DNA of 64,000 bases from Ramlibacter monticola (GCF_016722785.1 NZ_JAEQNE010000002.1:992001-1056000), one strand, 5' to 3'. Numbered from the stretch's first letter, positions 8,845 through 17,881 are shown. The notes: a model not told the origin generated them from the sequence alone. A program made the numbers and translations.

Positions 8845-9246
8845 ATGGACCACGCCGAACATGCGCATGGGGCGCCGGGGGCGCACGACGAGCCCGCCGC
8901 CCACTCCAAGGGCCAGCAGCATCCCCTGGGGATCTACTTCAAGATCTGGGGCCTGCTGTTCGTGCTCAGCGCGGCCTCCTACATGGTGGACTTCTTCCAT
9001 GTCCAGGGCCTGCTGCGCTGGTCCCTGATCATCATCTTCATGCTGCTGAAGGCGGGCCTGATCGTGTCCGTGTTCATGCACATGCTCTGGGAGCGGCTGG
9101 CGCTGCTGTACGCCATCATCGTGCCGCCGCTGCTGCTGGTCACGCTGGTGGGCATCGGCGCCCTCGAGGCCGACTACACCTTCCTCGCGCGGGAGACCTT
9201 CTTCGCGCCGCCGGCCGCACAGAAAGCGCCGCCGCCGGCCCACTGA
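8845..9246 (+). CDS. Cytochrome c oxidase subunit IV (prokaryotic type)
   Basis: The 133-residue protein has a histidine-rich, hydrophilic N-terminus of about 28 residues, three hydrophobic helices (about 30-50, 58-78 and 84-106) and a short proline/alanine-rich tail. The pattern LLKAGLIVSVFMHML in the second helix is the hallmark of prokaryotic COX4, a small subunit of haem-copper oxidases thought to aid assembly or stability. It starts ten bases after subunit III with a ribosome site (AAGGAG), completing a II-I-III-III-IV set. Confidence 0.88.
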   Translation: MDHAEHAHGAPGAHDEPAAHSKGQQHPLGIYFKIWGLLFVLSAASYMVDFFHVQGLLRWSLIIIFMLLKAGLIVSVFMHMLWERLALLYAIIVPPLLLVTLVGIGALEADYTFLARETFFAPPAAQKAPPPAH

Positions 9247-9295
9247 TTTCGTTGTCGTTGTCGTACTGAGGGGCCGCGCGCCCAAGGAGGTCACC

Positions 9296-9811
9296 ATGCA
9301 TAGTCGGATCTACTGGTTGCTGCCGGACCTGGAGAGCGCCCGGGCGGCAATGGACGACCTCCTGCTCGCGCGCATCGAGGCGAAGCACATCCACTTCGTT
9401 GCGCGCGAGGACACGGACATGCGGGGCCTGCACGCGGCCAACGTGCTGCAGACCTCGGACGTGGTGCGCGCGGCGGAAATGGGCCTGATCCTCGGGGCCA
9501 GCATCGGGGCCCTGCTGGGCGCGCTGGTGGCCGTGCACTATCCCATCGTCGGCGACGAGCCGCAGTGGGGGCTGGCCGCGGCGCTGGCCGTCGCGGGGGC
9601 GCTGTTCGGCGTCTGGACGTCCACCATGATCGGCATTTCCACGCCCAGCAAGCGGCTGCAGCGCTTCTCGGCCGACATCGAGCAGGGCAAGATCCTGCTG
9701 ATGGTGGACGTGCCGATGTGGCGCGTCGAGCAGGTCGAGGAACGCCTGCGGGCGCTGCACCCCGAGGCCCACCTCGAGGGCACCGAGCCGGATATCCCTG
9801 CCTTCCCCTGA
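9296..9811 (+). CDS. DUF1269-like membrane protein
   Basis: This 171-residue protein begins with a soluble alpha/beta-type segment (RIYWLLPDLESARAAMDDLL), then has two glycine/alanine-rich hydrophobic helices (about 65-85 and 95-115) and ends in a second soluble segment (GKILLMVDVPMWRVEQVEERL). That order is typical of DUF1269-type proteins, whose function is unknown. A strong AAGGAGGT ribosome site precedes the ATG. It lies 50 bases after subunit IV in the same direction, so it may be the last gene of the oxidase transcript. It converges with the chemotaxis receptor gene, the two stops being only six bases apart. Confidence 0.75.
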   Translation: MHSRIYWLLPDLESARAAMDDLLLARIEAKHIHFVAREDTDMRGLHAANVLQTSDVVRAAEMGLILGASIGALLGALVAVHYPIVGDEPQWGLAAALAVAGALFGVWTSTMIGISTPSKRLQRFSADIEQGKILLMVDVPMWRVEQVEERLRALHPEAHLEGTEPDIPAFP

Positions 9812-9817
9812 ACCCTC

Positions 9818-11482
9818 TCAGGGCGTGAGCGCCGGGGCCTCTGCCTCGGGGTTCGCGGGGGGCGCTTCGGCGCTCTCCTGCGGCGGCAGCGGTTCCGCGT
9901 CGAGGACCTGCTCCTCGGCGAGGCGGAAGCGGGCCACCGTGTGCATCAGCAGGTCGGCCTGGTGCCGGAGGGATTCGGTGGCGGCCGCGGCCTCTTCGAC
10001 GAGGGCCGCGTTCCGCTGCACCACGTGGTCCATTTCGGCCACGGCAGTGTTGACCTGCTCGATCCCGCTGCTTTGCTCCTGCGTCGCCGCCGCGATGTCG
10101 GCGATCAGCGTGTGGACCTGCTCCACCGCCTTGACGATCGCGTCGATCTTGCTGCCGGCGGCTCCCACTTCGCGGGTGCCGGCGTCCACCTGCCCCGACG
10201 CATTCGCGATCAGGCTCCGGATTTCGCGGGCCGCCTCGGCGCTGCGTTGCGACAGCGTGCGGACCTCGCCGGCGACGACGGCGAACCCGCGACCTCCCTC
10301 GCCCGCGCGGGCGGCTTCCACCGCCGCGTTCAGCGCCAGCAGGTTGGTCTGGAAGGCGATGCCATCGATCACGCCGACGATCTCGTTGATCTGGCGCGAC
10401 GCCGCCGAAATGCCGCCCATGGTGCGCACCACCTGCTTCATGGCGTCGCCGCCTTCGCGCGCGACCTGCGCGGCCTGCGCCGCGAGTCCCTTGGCGCGCA
10501 GCGCGTGCTCCGTGTTCTGCTCCACCGTGGACGTGATCTCCTCCATGGAGCTCGCGGTTTCTTCCAGCGTGCTGGCCTGTTCCTCGGTGCGCTGCGACAG
10601 GTCCGCGTTGCCCTGGGCGATCTGCGTGCTGCCTTCGGCCACCGTGCGGGCTCCCTGGGCGACCTCGCTCACCAGCGCGCGCAGTTGGCCGGCCATGCGG
10701 TCGAGCGCGCGCAGCAACTGCCCGGTCTCGTCGCGCGCGCCGCTTTCGATGTGCACGGTGAGGTCGCCGTCCGCCACCCGCTGCGCCGTGGCCACCGCCT
10801 GACGCAGCGGCCGCGTGATCGAGCGTGTCATCAGCGTGGCGGCCACGATGGCCGCCAGCAGGCCGCCGGCGCAGAACGCCATCAGCAGCTCGCGGCCGGA
10901 ATCCGCGCTGCGCGCCGCCGCCGCCGCGTCGCGGGTCACTTCCTGCGAGTAGTGGTCTGCCAGGGCCTGGATCGCCGCGACATACGCGTCGAGTGCGGGG
11001 AACATCTTCCCGTCCATGGTGTAGAGCGCACCCTCGGTGTCCGAATTGCTCATCTGCTTGAGGACCTCCGCGCGCACCGCCTCGTACGCGCTGCGGCGCG
11101 CGCCGACCTGCGCGAACAGCGCCCGGGCCTGGTCGGAGTCCAGCAGCCCCTCGACCTCGCGGTGCAGTTCGTCGATGCGCTTGCTGGCGGCCTGCTGCGG
11201 CTCGCCCAGCAGCCGCTGGAGGTCCGCATCGTTGGAGTACGTGAGCACCGTCGCCCGCACCGCGTTGGTACGCGCCTGCGAGAGCCATTCGCCCACCAGC
11301 CGCTCCATGCGCAGGTTCACCGTGGCCATGGTGTGGGTCGCGCGGTTGAGGTCGGCGAGGCGCCAGGCGCCGACACCGGCCATGGCTGCCATGAGGAGGA
11401 TGCCTCCGGAGAAAGTGATCACCAGCCGGGTCCGGATGGAGCCGGCGTTGGCCAGGCGGCTCAGGCGCGAAACGACTGTCAT
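9818..11482 (-). CDS. Methyl-accepting chemotaxis protein
   Basis: This 554-residue receptor has an N-terminal membrane helix (about residues 22-45), a periplasmic helical bundle sensor of about 140 residues, a second membrane helix (about 190-212), a HAMP linker and a cytoplasmic signalling domain. The hairpin tip contains the conserved EIVGVIDGIAFQTNLLALNAAVEAARAGE-type stretch that contacts CheA/CheW. The sensor looks like a four-helix-bundle (4HB_MCP) type; the ligand is unknown. The C-terminus is proline/alanine/glutamate-rich with no CheR-binding pentapeptide. No other chemotaxis genes lie nearby, so it is an orphan receptor feeding a system encoded elsewhere. Confidence 0.95.
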   Translation of the reverse strand: MTVVSRLSRLANAGSIRTRLVITFSGGILLMAAMAGVGAWRLADLNRATHTMATVNLRMERLVGEWLSQARTNAVRATVLTYSNDADLQRLLGEPQQAASKRIDELHREVEGLLDSDQARALFAQVGARRSAYEAVRAEVLKQMSNSDTEGALYTMDGKMFPALDAYVAAIQALADHYSQEVTRDAAAAARSADSGRELLMAFCAGGLLAAIVAATLMTRSITRPLRQAVATAQRVADGDLTVHIESGARDETGQLLRALDRMAGQLRALVSEVAQGARTVAEGSTQIAQGNADLSQRTEEQASTLEETASSMEEITSTVEQNTEHALRAKGLAAQAAQVAREGGDAMKQVVRTMGGISAASRQINEIVGVIDGIAFQTNLLALNAAVEAARAGEGGRGFAVVAGEVRTLSQRSAEAAREIRSLIANASGQVDAGTREVGAAGSKIDAIVKAVEQVHTLIADIAAATQEQSSGIEQVNTAVAEMDHVVQRNAALVEEAAAATESLRHQADLLMHTVARFRLAEEQVLDAEPLPPQESAEAPPANPEAEAPALTP

Positions 11483-11912
11483 GCTTCTCCTCTCTCCCGG
11501 CCCTCCAGGTCCGGCCCGGGAAGCGGGAATCTGTAGAAATTCCGTCTTACCTCATAAGGATGAGGCTCCCTCCCATGTCTGCGGTTGAGCATCGTCAAGC
11601 GGGAGTAGGTCATCTCCTTACTGTGGATATTCAGCCAAGGCAGGGCTGAAATAGCCCTGGCTTTCAGAGTGCGGGGCTCGGGGCATTTCGCAATGCGGGA
11701 TGTGGATCGACGGGTCGCGCCTGGAACCGCCTCCGCCCAGACCTGAATGGCGAACCCCTACAGCCCAGGACGGCGGCGGCGATGCGGATGGGCGCCGGCG
11801 GATGCCGGCGTTCTTGCACCATCAGGGCCAGCAATGCGGTCTGGCGCTCCCGTCCTCGGCTTCGTTCGCGTTGCGCGTCCCCCGGCGCGGTTCCGCCGGG
11901 GGACGGCGGTGT
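11483..11912. other. Gene-free interval between receptor and KaiC-like gene
   Basis: These 430 bases hold no convincing coding sequence on either strand. They should contain the promoter of the chemotaxis receptor (minus strand) and the 3' end of the KaiC transcript. Two inverted repeats are visible: CCTCAT/ATGAGG around an AAGG loop at 11550-11565, and CAGGGCT/AGCCCTG around GAAAT at 11641-11659. The second could act as a weak transcription end for the KaiC-like gene, though it lacks a T-run on that strand. Confidence 0.5.
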
Positions 11913-13415
11913 TCATGCCACCGGGTCGCCCGGATGCGTGGGGGCATCGTTGCCCCGGATCCGACCGTCAGCAGTGAGCGGCCCCCCGCCCAACAGGCCA
12001 TGCTGGCCGGTGACCATGGTCCCGACCTGCAAGCCATCGTCATCGATGATGTACTCGCGCAACTCGTTGGAATGCATGCTGCTGCGCACCTTCACCACCG
12101 CCATCACGCGGCGCAGGCGGCTGTCGATTTCGACGTAGCGCTGCACGATGATCGCGTCGGTCAGGAAGGCGGTTCCATAAGGGCTGAAGCGCAGGTCGGT
12201 GTACCGGTCTTCCAGCTCGGAGGTCATCAGCACCGTGACGCCAGTCGCCGAGAGCGCCGCCACCAGGCGCGCCAGTTCCTCGCGAAAGTCCTCGCGGAAG
12301 GTGGGTGCGATGGCCAGCTCGAACCCCGACAGCGAATCGATGACCACGCGGCTGGCGTTCAGGCGCCGGATCTCGGTCATGATCAGGCGCAGGATTTCGT
12401 CGATCGACAAGTCCGACGGCCGCGCGTCCACCAGGCTCACACGACCTTCCTTGATCAGGTCTGCCACCACGGGATTGCGCGCGCGGTCGGGACGCTGCTC
12501 GAACGCCGCGAGCACTCCGGTCTCGCCGCACCGGGCCCCTGCGGCCAGGAAGGCCGCCGCCAGGATGCTCTTGCCGGATCCAGAGGGGCCGGCAATCAGC
12601 AGCGAGTATCCGCGCGGCAGGCCGCCTCCGAGCATCTCGTCCAGGAGAGGCACGCCGACCAGCAGGCGGTCTCCCGGTGGCTCGGAGCGCGGCAAAGCGC
12701 CAGCGGGGATGGCCGCGCCAGCCGGGGGGAACACTTCAATGCCGGCCGAAGACATGCGGAAGGTGTGCAGGCCCGGAAGCGAGGCCTGCCCGCGCATCTT
12801 CATCACCTCCATCTTGCGCACCATGGAGTTGCGCTCCACGCTCTGGCGCAGCCAGATCAGCCCGTCCGCCACGGTGAACACCGGGTTGGCATCGGTCTCC
12901 ACGAAATACTCGCCGATCAGGAAGGTGGTGGCTTGCCAGCTGGTCATCAGCATGCCCAGCTGCTGCACGAAATGCTGCAGGCTGTTGTGCGCGTTGCCCG
13001 CGGCCGCGTCGGCCAGCATCACGGAGCGGAAGGAGTCGACGAAGACGAAGGCAGGGTTGTGCGCCTCCACCTCGGACACGATGCGGGACAGCACCTTGTC
13101 CAGTTGCCCGCTGAGCGTTTCGTCGGCGAGGTTGATGAACTGCACCGCCCGATTGATTTGAGCGGCGTCGAAGAAGCCGAACTGCTGCTGGTAGCGCAGC
13201 ATCTTCAACGGCGGTTCGCCCAACACTGTGAGGTACAGCGCCGGGCGCTCGGGCGTGGCCAGCGAAAACATGAGCTGGTGGGCCAGCGTGGTCTTTCCGC
13301 TGCCGGGCTGGCCGGCAATCAGGTTGAACGACAGTTCGGGTAGCCCGCCGCCCAGCACCTCGTCCAGGCCCGGCACGCCCGTCGACAGACGGTTGATCTT
13401 TACTCTCGTGGTCAT
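11913..13415 (-). CDS. Two-domain KaiC-like (RecA/RAD55 superfamily) ATPase
   Basis: This 500-residue protein is a tandem duplication of the KaiC ATPase domain, as in the cyanobacterial clock protein. Walker A motifs are GQPGSGKTT (35-43) and GPSGSGKS (276-283). Walker B-type segments are AFVFVDSF (about 122-129) and ASRVVIDSLSGFEL (about 354). GLDEVLGGG and LLDEMLGGG precede each P-loop as in KaiC. The clock's autophosphorylation residues S431/T432 appear to align with A416-F417 here, so rhythmic phosphorylation as in cyanobacteria is unlikely. There is no KaiA or KaiB nearby. The start overlaps the stop of an upstream gene (ATGA). Non-clock KaiC homologues are often linked to stress or signalling, with roles mostly unknown. 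Confidence 0.9.
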   Translation of the reverse strand: MTTRVKINRLSTGVPGLDEVLGGGLPELSFNLIAGQPGSGKTTLAHQLMFSLATPERPALYLTVLGEPPLKMLRYQQQFGFFDAAQINRAVQFINLADETLSGQLDKVLSRIVSEVEAHNPAFVFVDSFRSVMLADAAAGNAHNSLQHFVQQLGMLMTSWQATTFLIGEYFVETDANPVFTVADGLIWLRQSVERNSMVRKMEVMKMRGQASLPGLHTFRMSSAGIEVFPPAGAAIPAGALPRSEPPGDRLLVGVPLLDEMLGGGLPRGYSLLIAGPSGSGKSILAAAFLAAGARCGETGVLAAFEQRPDRARNPVVADLIKEGRVSLVDARPSDLSIDEILRLIMTEIRRLNASRVVIDSLSGFELAIAPTFREDFREELARLVAALSATGVTVLMTSELEDRYTDLRFSPYGTAFLTDAIIVQRYVEIDSRLRRVMAVVKVRSSMHSNELREYIIDDDGLQVGTMVTGQHGLLGGGPLTADGRIRGNDAPTHPGDPVA

Positions 13416-13843
13416 GGAGGCGGGTCCTGCGCGGGCGAACCGCTGAAAAACTTGGCCCACACTTCGCCGAGCAACGTCCCGGAAAGCGAGGGACCGATCA
13501 GGCTGTCCACCAGGCCGTGGAAAGACAGCAAGAGTGCGGCACCGGCCGCCGCCGCCTCGGCGCCGTTGCGCCGGGCGAACTCGGCCCGCAGCAGCGAGAG
13601 GTCCATGGGCGCAAGGCCGCCAGTGGGCTGCGCCGCGGCGAGCCACGGATAAGTCATGGCCGCCAGGTGCAGGCTTCGCTTGTAGAGCGCAGCGACGCCG
13701 CGCTGCCCGATCACCGGCGCCATTGCGGCGTGGATCTGTTGCCAGACCGAATCGATCAGATCCGCCACCTGGGCCGCGCTGGCGCCTTCCCTGGCTCGCT
13801 GCGAGAGGAAGGGCTGGAACGGAGGACCGGTCGGGCTGTCCAT
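13412..13843 (-). CDS. Small predicted helical protein coupled to the KaiC-like gene
   Basis: I do not recognise this 143-residue protein. It is rich in alanine, leucine and arginine, has no signal peptide, and appears almost wholly alpha-helical with three or four amphipathic helices. It ends in a short proline-rich tail (SPAQDPPP). The stop overlaps the KaiC-like start by four bases (ATGA), so the two are made together and probably work together, for example as sensor or regulator and ATPase. It shows no resemblance to KaiA or to the thioredoxin-like KaiB. A longer reading that starts upstream at 13945 is possible, but 13843 fits the divergent gene layout better. Confidence 0.7.
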   Translation of the reverse strand: MDSPTGPPFQPFLSQRAREGASAAQVADLIDSVWQQIHAAMAPVIGQRGVAALYKRSLHLAAMTYPWLAAAQPTGGLAPMDLSLLRAEFARRNGAEAAAAGAALLLSFHGLVDSLIGPSLSGTLLGEVWAKFFSGSPAQDPPP

Positions 13844-13935
13844 GAACTTCGGAAACCTTTGTCGTCCGCGAATGGGCGGGGAAAGATGGCGCCAATGTAC
13901 GCTACCGAACAGCCCTCGTGGCTCGGGGCGATACC

Positions 13936-14196
13936 ATGGTCCCATTCACCGTCCGCCAACCCGATCCACTCGCCCGTCCCGTGTCCTCTACCGAACGATT
14001 CACGAATTCGTGTGCCGAGTGCCGCAAGCTGATCGCGCTGCAACTGGAGGCACGCGAACAACTCGAGCGGGCGCTGTTGCAGTCGCCCGAGAGTCCGACG
14101 GTTGCCATCCTCCGCGACAAGGTCCGCAAGCTGGCGGCCAGCACCGAGTCGGAGTTCATGAAGGCGATGGCTGCACTGTCCCCCTCCCGGTCCTGA
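13936..14196 (+). CDS. Short hypothetical protein
   Basis: This 86-residue open frame begins at an ATG (a GTG at 13918 is an alternative) and runs divergently from the KaiC unit. The predicted product contains SCAECRKLIALQLEAREQLERAL, a cysteine pair followed by a leucine-rich helix, and a second helical segment with alternating charged residues. It looks helical and cytoplasmic. The ribosome site is weak. Nothing links it to a known family. It lies just upstream of a decayed Crp/Fnr gene and could be a neglected remnant, but its composition is protein-like. Confidence 0.5.
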   Translation: MVPFTVRQPDPLARPVSSTERFTNSCAECRKLIALQLEAREQLERALLQSPESPTVAILRDKVRKLAASTESEFMKAMAALSPSRS

Positions 14197-14249
14197 GCGT
14201 CGTCGCGCGGCCACGCATACCGGGCAAGCACAGGGCCGCTTCGGACGGG

Positions 14250-14637
14250 CATGATTCAGGGGAGCGCTCGCGACTACAGGACAACAGCCTGCTCGCGATG
14301 TTGTTGCCGCACGTGCAGCGCTGGCTCCCCCGGCTGGAACTCGTGGAACTGCGGCTCGGGAAAGTCCTGTGCGAGGCTGAGCCTCGACCGGATGGAGGGC
14401 AACGAGCTCGTGATGACGCACGAGCTCATCGCCAACATGCTCGGCGTGCGCCGCGAAGGAGTTACCCAGGCAGCCTGCAAGATGCAGCGCGCCGGGGTCA
14501 TACGCTATTCCCGCGGGCGCATCACGGTGCTGGAACGCGCCGAACTGGAACGCCACGCGTGTGAATGCTACGTGGTCGTCAAGAAGGAGTACGACCGGCT
14601 CTTGTCGAACGTGCGAGTTTCAGCGGTTGCGCCGTGA
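14250..14637 (+). pseudogene. Crp/Fnr-family regulator remnant with internal deletion
   Basis: Two reading frames together spell the ends of a regulator whose middle is missing. From about 14277 one frame reads SLLAMLLPHVQRWLPRLELVELRLGKVLCEA, the start of a Crp/Fnr-type cyclic-nucleotide-binding domain. At about 14374 homology jumps to the next frame with SLDRMEGNELVMTHELIANMLGVRREGVTQA, the winged-helix DNA-binding domain, continuing to ECYVVVKKEYDRLL near the usual C-terminus. Full-length relatives have about 120 more residues between these points. The first frame also has no start codon in a sensible place. The piece could still be read as a short HTH-only protein from 14250, but loss of the sensor and the frame change mark it as a pseudogene. 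Confidence 0.75.
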
Positions 14638-14765
14638 TCGACGACGGTCCTGCGCCGCGGTTCACGCGTTGCGGGTCCTCGAGCACGCCATTGCCCCATT
14701 AGCTCCAACGTGCCGTCCACGCCCGTGGACGCCGTCATGGATTTCGAATAACTTGCATTCAATCC

Positions 14766-15935
14766 ATGAACCGCCACATTCTCGTGCTCCAGTACGCAGG
14801 GAACTTTGCCGAGGCTTTCTGGCGGCTGCACGCAGGAGGAGCGGAAAACTATGCCGCCCAGGCCTACTCGCTCGACAGCGTGGCCGCCCTGGTGGACCCC
14901 GCCACTCGCGTGACTTCGGTCTGCTGCCTGTCCGCGCAGGCCGACGACCAGTTGCTCCCGAACGGCGTGCGCTCGATTGCACTGGGATTGTCGGGCACGG
15001 TGGATACCCGGCTCGTCTCGCGCTTGGTGGACGACCTGCGCCCCACTCACCTGTTGCTCAGGACGCCGATGTTGCGTGTGCTGGTGTCGGCGCGACGACA
15101 AGGGATCCCCGTCGTGGCGACGTTCGCGGACTCCTTCGTGAAAGGCGGATTGCTCGCCCGACTGCGCCGCCGGGCGCTGGCGCGCGAGTTGAACGATCCC
15201 AATGTCCTGGTGGTGGGCAACCACGGCCGCAATGCCTGCCGCAACCTGGAGAGCATCGGTGTCCGCCCCGAAAAAGTGGTGCCCTGGGACTGGCCGCAGG
15301 TGTCTTCCCAACTGCCGCCGAAACGCTATCCCGACGCAGCCGAGTGGAAACTCGTCTACGCCGGATTGATGGACCCGCGCAAGGGTGTAGGGGACATCAT
15401 CGAAGCCATCGCGCTGCTGCGCCGCGATGGTGTCCGGGTGCGGCTCCAGTGTTTCGGCAGCGGTGCGGTCGGCGAGTTCCGCCGCCTCGCGGCCGCAGGC
15501 GGCGTGGAGGACTGCATCGACTTCGCGGGGCAAGGAACGAACTCAGTAGTCTGTGACGCCATGCGGCGCGCCGACGTGGTTCTCATCCCCAGCCGGCACA
15601 GCTATTCGGAAGGCTTGCCGCTGACCATCTACGAGGCGTTCCGATCCCGCACGCCCATCGTCGGATCCGACCACCCCATGTTCGACGGCATCCTGGTCGA
15701 CGGCGTTTCGGCCATGGTCTTCCGCGCCGGTGATCCGGCGGCTTTGGCGCGCGCGCTGCGCGCCCTCCAGGCGAATCCGCAAGCGTACGAGGCGTTGTCC
15801 CGCAACGCGCAGGCGTCCTGGCAGGGCCTGCAGATCGCCACCCGCTGGGGAGACCTGGTACGGCAATGGCTTGCACCGGCCATGGGCCCATTGGAGCTAT
15901 CACCGCGCACGAATCCGCCAGGGTTGTTGGCCTAA
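14766..15935 (+). CDS. GT4-family glycosyltransferase
   Basis: This 389-residue protein has the two-Rossmann GT-B fold of retaining family 4 transferases. The first half begins HILVLQYAGNFAEAFWRLHAGGAENYAAQ and the second holds LVYAGLMDPRKGVGDIIEA, the acceptor-to-donor hinge with the GxxxxxKG pattern. E282 and E290 in SEGLPLTIYEAF form the E-x7-E motif that binds the nucleotide-sugar donor. It probably adds a hexose to the lipid-linked repeat unit on the cytoplasmic side of the inner membrane. It is the first gene of the EPS locus, and a conserved-looking element lies about 60 bases upstream. The FkbM gene follows after twelve bases. Confidence 0.88.
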   Translation: MNRHILVLQYAGNFAEAFWRLHAGGAENYAAQAYSLDSVAALVDPATRVTSVCCLSAQADDQLLPNGVRSIALGLSGTVDTRLVSRLVDDLRPTHLLLRTPMLRVLVSARRQGIPVVATFADSFVKGGLLARLRRRALARELNDPNVLVVGNHGRNACRNLESIGVRPEKVVPWDWPQVSSQLPPKRYPDAAEWKLVYAGLMDPRKGVGDIIEAIALLRRDGVRVRLQCFGSGAVGEFRRLAAAGGVEDCIDFAGQGTNSVVCDAMRRADVVLIPSRHSYSEGLPLTIYEAFRSRTPIVGSDHPMFDGILVDGVSAMVFRAGDPAALARALRALQANPQAYEALSRNAQASWQGLQIATRWGDLVRQWLAPAMGPLELSPRTNPPGLLA

Positions 15936-15947
15936 GCTGAAACCCTC

Positions 15948-16838
15948 ATGACCGAGAAAGCAGTCGCACCGGGCGCAGCGCGCGATCCCACGATGATGGA
16001 GGCGTGCCTTTCCAATGCCCTGCGCATGCTGCCGATCAAGCATGGCGCCCACAGGATCCTGGACCGGCTCAAGCCGAGCGCGTGGACGGGCGGGTCGCCG
16101 GTCGTGGATATCCCGTACCGCGGCCATGTCGTCCGCATGGACGTCTCGGACCTCGTGGGCTGGCACTTCCTGATGCTCAGGAACTTCGATCCCGAGGTCA
16201 CGGAAGTGCTGGAGCGATTCAGTGCCGGCGACGAGGGGGACGTGTTCTGGGACATCGGCGCCAACAAGGGGGCGTGCTCCTACGAGATCGCGACGGCCTT
16301 GCCTCGCGCCAGGATCGTCGCCATCGAACCGCAGCAGGAGATGCAGGCGCTGCTGCGCAAGAACCTGGCCGCCATCGCGCCGGGACGGCACGAGCTCTGG
16401 CGCTTCGGCATCGGTGAATCGCCGGGTTTCGGGGAAATCTTCATCCCGCAAGGCAACAGCGGGGCCGCGTCCATGCTGGCGGCGCATCGCACGGCAGCCA
16501 GCAGGACGGAGCTCGTGCCGGTGACCACGGCTGCGGCCGTGAGGGAACTGAGTGCGTTCGGCTGGCCGACGATCGTCAAGATCGACGTCGAAGGCTCCGA
16601 GCCATCGGTGGTCCGCTCGCTGGAACCGGCCTTCGCCGACGCACGCGTGAGGTGCTGCGTGTTCGAGTGTCACCCGCCAGAGGCTGCCGGCTACGCGGCG
16701 ATCCGCGCCTGCACCGAGAAGCACGGCTACTCCCTGCATGCCATCCGCAAGACGGCTTTCTCCACCACGCTCGTTCCTGCGCCTTTCCTCGCACCCGGTT
16801 CGACCGACTATGCCATCGTGAGGCACGATCTTGGCTGA
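15948..16838 (+). CDS. FkbM-family methyltransferase
   Basis: The 296-residue protein carries the S-adenosylmethionine-binding motif VFWDIGANKGACSYEIA (about residues 99-115), the acidic end of strand 2 in IVAIEPQQEM and the FkbM signature IVKIDVEGSEPSVV (about 210). FkbM enzymes O-methylate sugars or other small molecules. In this setting the likely target is a hydroxyl of an EPS sugar. It has no membrane segment. The start follows the first glycosyltransferase by twelve bases, and its end overlaps the next glycosyltransferase start by eight bases. Confidence 0.9.
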   Translation: MTEKAVAPGAARDPTMMEACLSNALRMLPIKHGAHRILDRLKPSAWTGGSPVVDIPYRGHVVRMDVSDLVGWHFLMLRNFDPEVTEVLERFSAGDEGDVFWDIGANKGACSYEIATALPRARIVAIEPQQEMQALLRKNLAAIAPGRHELWRFGIGESPGFGEIFIPQGNSGAASMLAAHRTAASRTELVPVTTAAAVRELSAFGWPTIVKIDVEGSEPSVVRSLEPAFADARVRCCVFECHPPEAAGYAAIRACTEKHGYSLHAIRKTAFSTTLVPAPFLAPGSTDYAIVRHDLG

Positions 16839-17871
16839 AGGCCGGATCCACATCGGCGTCTTTGCGCACAACGAGGAGAACAGGATCGCCGGCGTCCTGG
16901 AGGATCTTGCGCGGCAGGACATCTTCACCCGGGCCGATGTGTCGGTGCGGGTCTTCGTGCTGGCCAACGGCTGCGAGGATGCGACGGTGCGCGTGGCGCG
17001 CGACGCGGTGCGCAGGCTGCCCGCCGCATTGGCCGCGTGCATGGAGGTCGTGGACCTTCCCTTCAGCGGCAAGTCGCGGACCTGGAACCACTTCGTGCAC
17101 GCGCTGTGCGTGGGCCAGGCGGAATACATCTGCTGCGTCGACGGTGACATCCGCGTGCCGTCGCGGAGCAACCTCAGGCTGATGCTCGAACGCATCGAGG
17201 CCGGCGATGCCCATGTCGTCAACAGCCGTCCCCGCAAGGATATCGAGCTGGCCGATGGCCCCCTGTCGCTCGTGGAGCGCATCATCGTGATGGGCTCCGG
17301 CACGGGCTCCGACTACCGCAATTCGATCGCCGGCTCGCTGTACCTGGCGCGCACCGCCGCCGTGGAAGGCATCTACATGCCGGTGGGCCTGCCGGTCGAA
17401 GATGGTTTCCTGCGGGCGATGATCCTCACCAGGCTGCTGACGCAGAGCGAGGACTTCGGGCGGATCCACGGCGACCCGGGGATGTGGCACGTGTACGAGT
17501 CGCTGCGGACGGTGCCTGCGCTGGTGCGGCACCAGACGCGGCTGGTGATCGGGAGTGCCATCAACACGGTGGTGTTCGATCACCTGTGCGCGCATGCACA
17601 GGGCTTCCCGCAGCGCAGTGCGCTCCTGCGCAGCGCGGCGCAGGACGAGGGGTGGCTCGCGGGGGTCCTGGGCCGGACGCTTCCGCGCTGGCCCTCGGGA
17701 TTCGTGCCCCTGCACTTCCTGCTCAAGCGCCTCGAAGGCCTGCGCTCACGCAAGGAGATCGGGGCCCGGCGGATCGTCCTGCTGGCGACCCTGGGGTTCG
17801 CTTTCGACCTCCTGGTCTACGTGAACGCGCAGCTGCAAATGGCACGCGGCAAGGGGGCCGGCTACTGGTAG
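16831..17871 (+). CDS. GT2-family glycosyltransferase
   Basis: This 346-residue protein is an inverting GT-A transferase. The N-terminus IHIGVFAHNEENRIAGVLEDL is the family's UDP-binding start, and CCVDGDIRVPS (about 105-115) contains the DxD-type metal and donor site. A GT2-like LPVEDGFLRAM (about 189-199) provides the catalytic acidic residue. A short hydrophobic segment lies near the C-terminus (IVLLATLGFAFDLLVYV), so it may be membrane-associated. The only suitable start is TTG at 16831, which overlaps the FkbM stop by eight bases and suggests reduced, coupled translation. It probably contributes a sugar to the EPS repeat. Confidence 0.85.
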   Translation: MAEGRIHIGVFAHNEENRIAGVLEDLARQDIFTRADVSVRVFVLANGCEDATVRVARDAVRRLPAALAACMEVVDLPFSGKSRTWNHFVHALCVGQAEYICCVDGDIRVPSRSNLRLMLERIEAGDAHVVNSRPRKDIELADGPLSLVERIIVMGSGTGSDYRNSIAGSLYLARTAAVEGIYMPVGLPVEDGFLRAMILTRLLTQSEDFGRIHGDPGMWHVYESLRTVPALVRHQTRLVIGSAINTVVFDHLCAHAQGFPQRSALLRSAAQDEGWLAGVLGRTLPRWPSGFVPLHFLLKRLEGLRSRKEIGARRIVLLATLGFAFDLLVYVNAQLQMARGKGAGYW

Positions 17872-17881
17872 CCGGGGAACC

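Noticed and set aside
11700..13343. Long plus-strand open frame over the KaiC-like gene
   Set aside because: Composition is shadow-like and the opposite strand has intact Walker motifs in frame.
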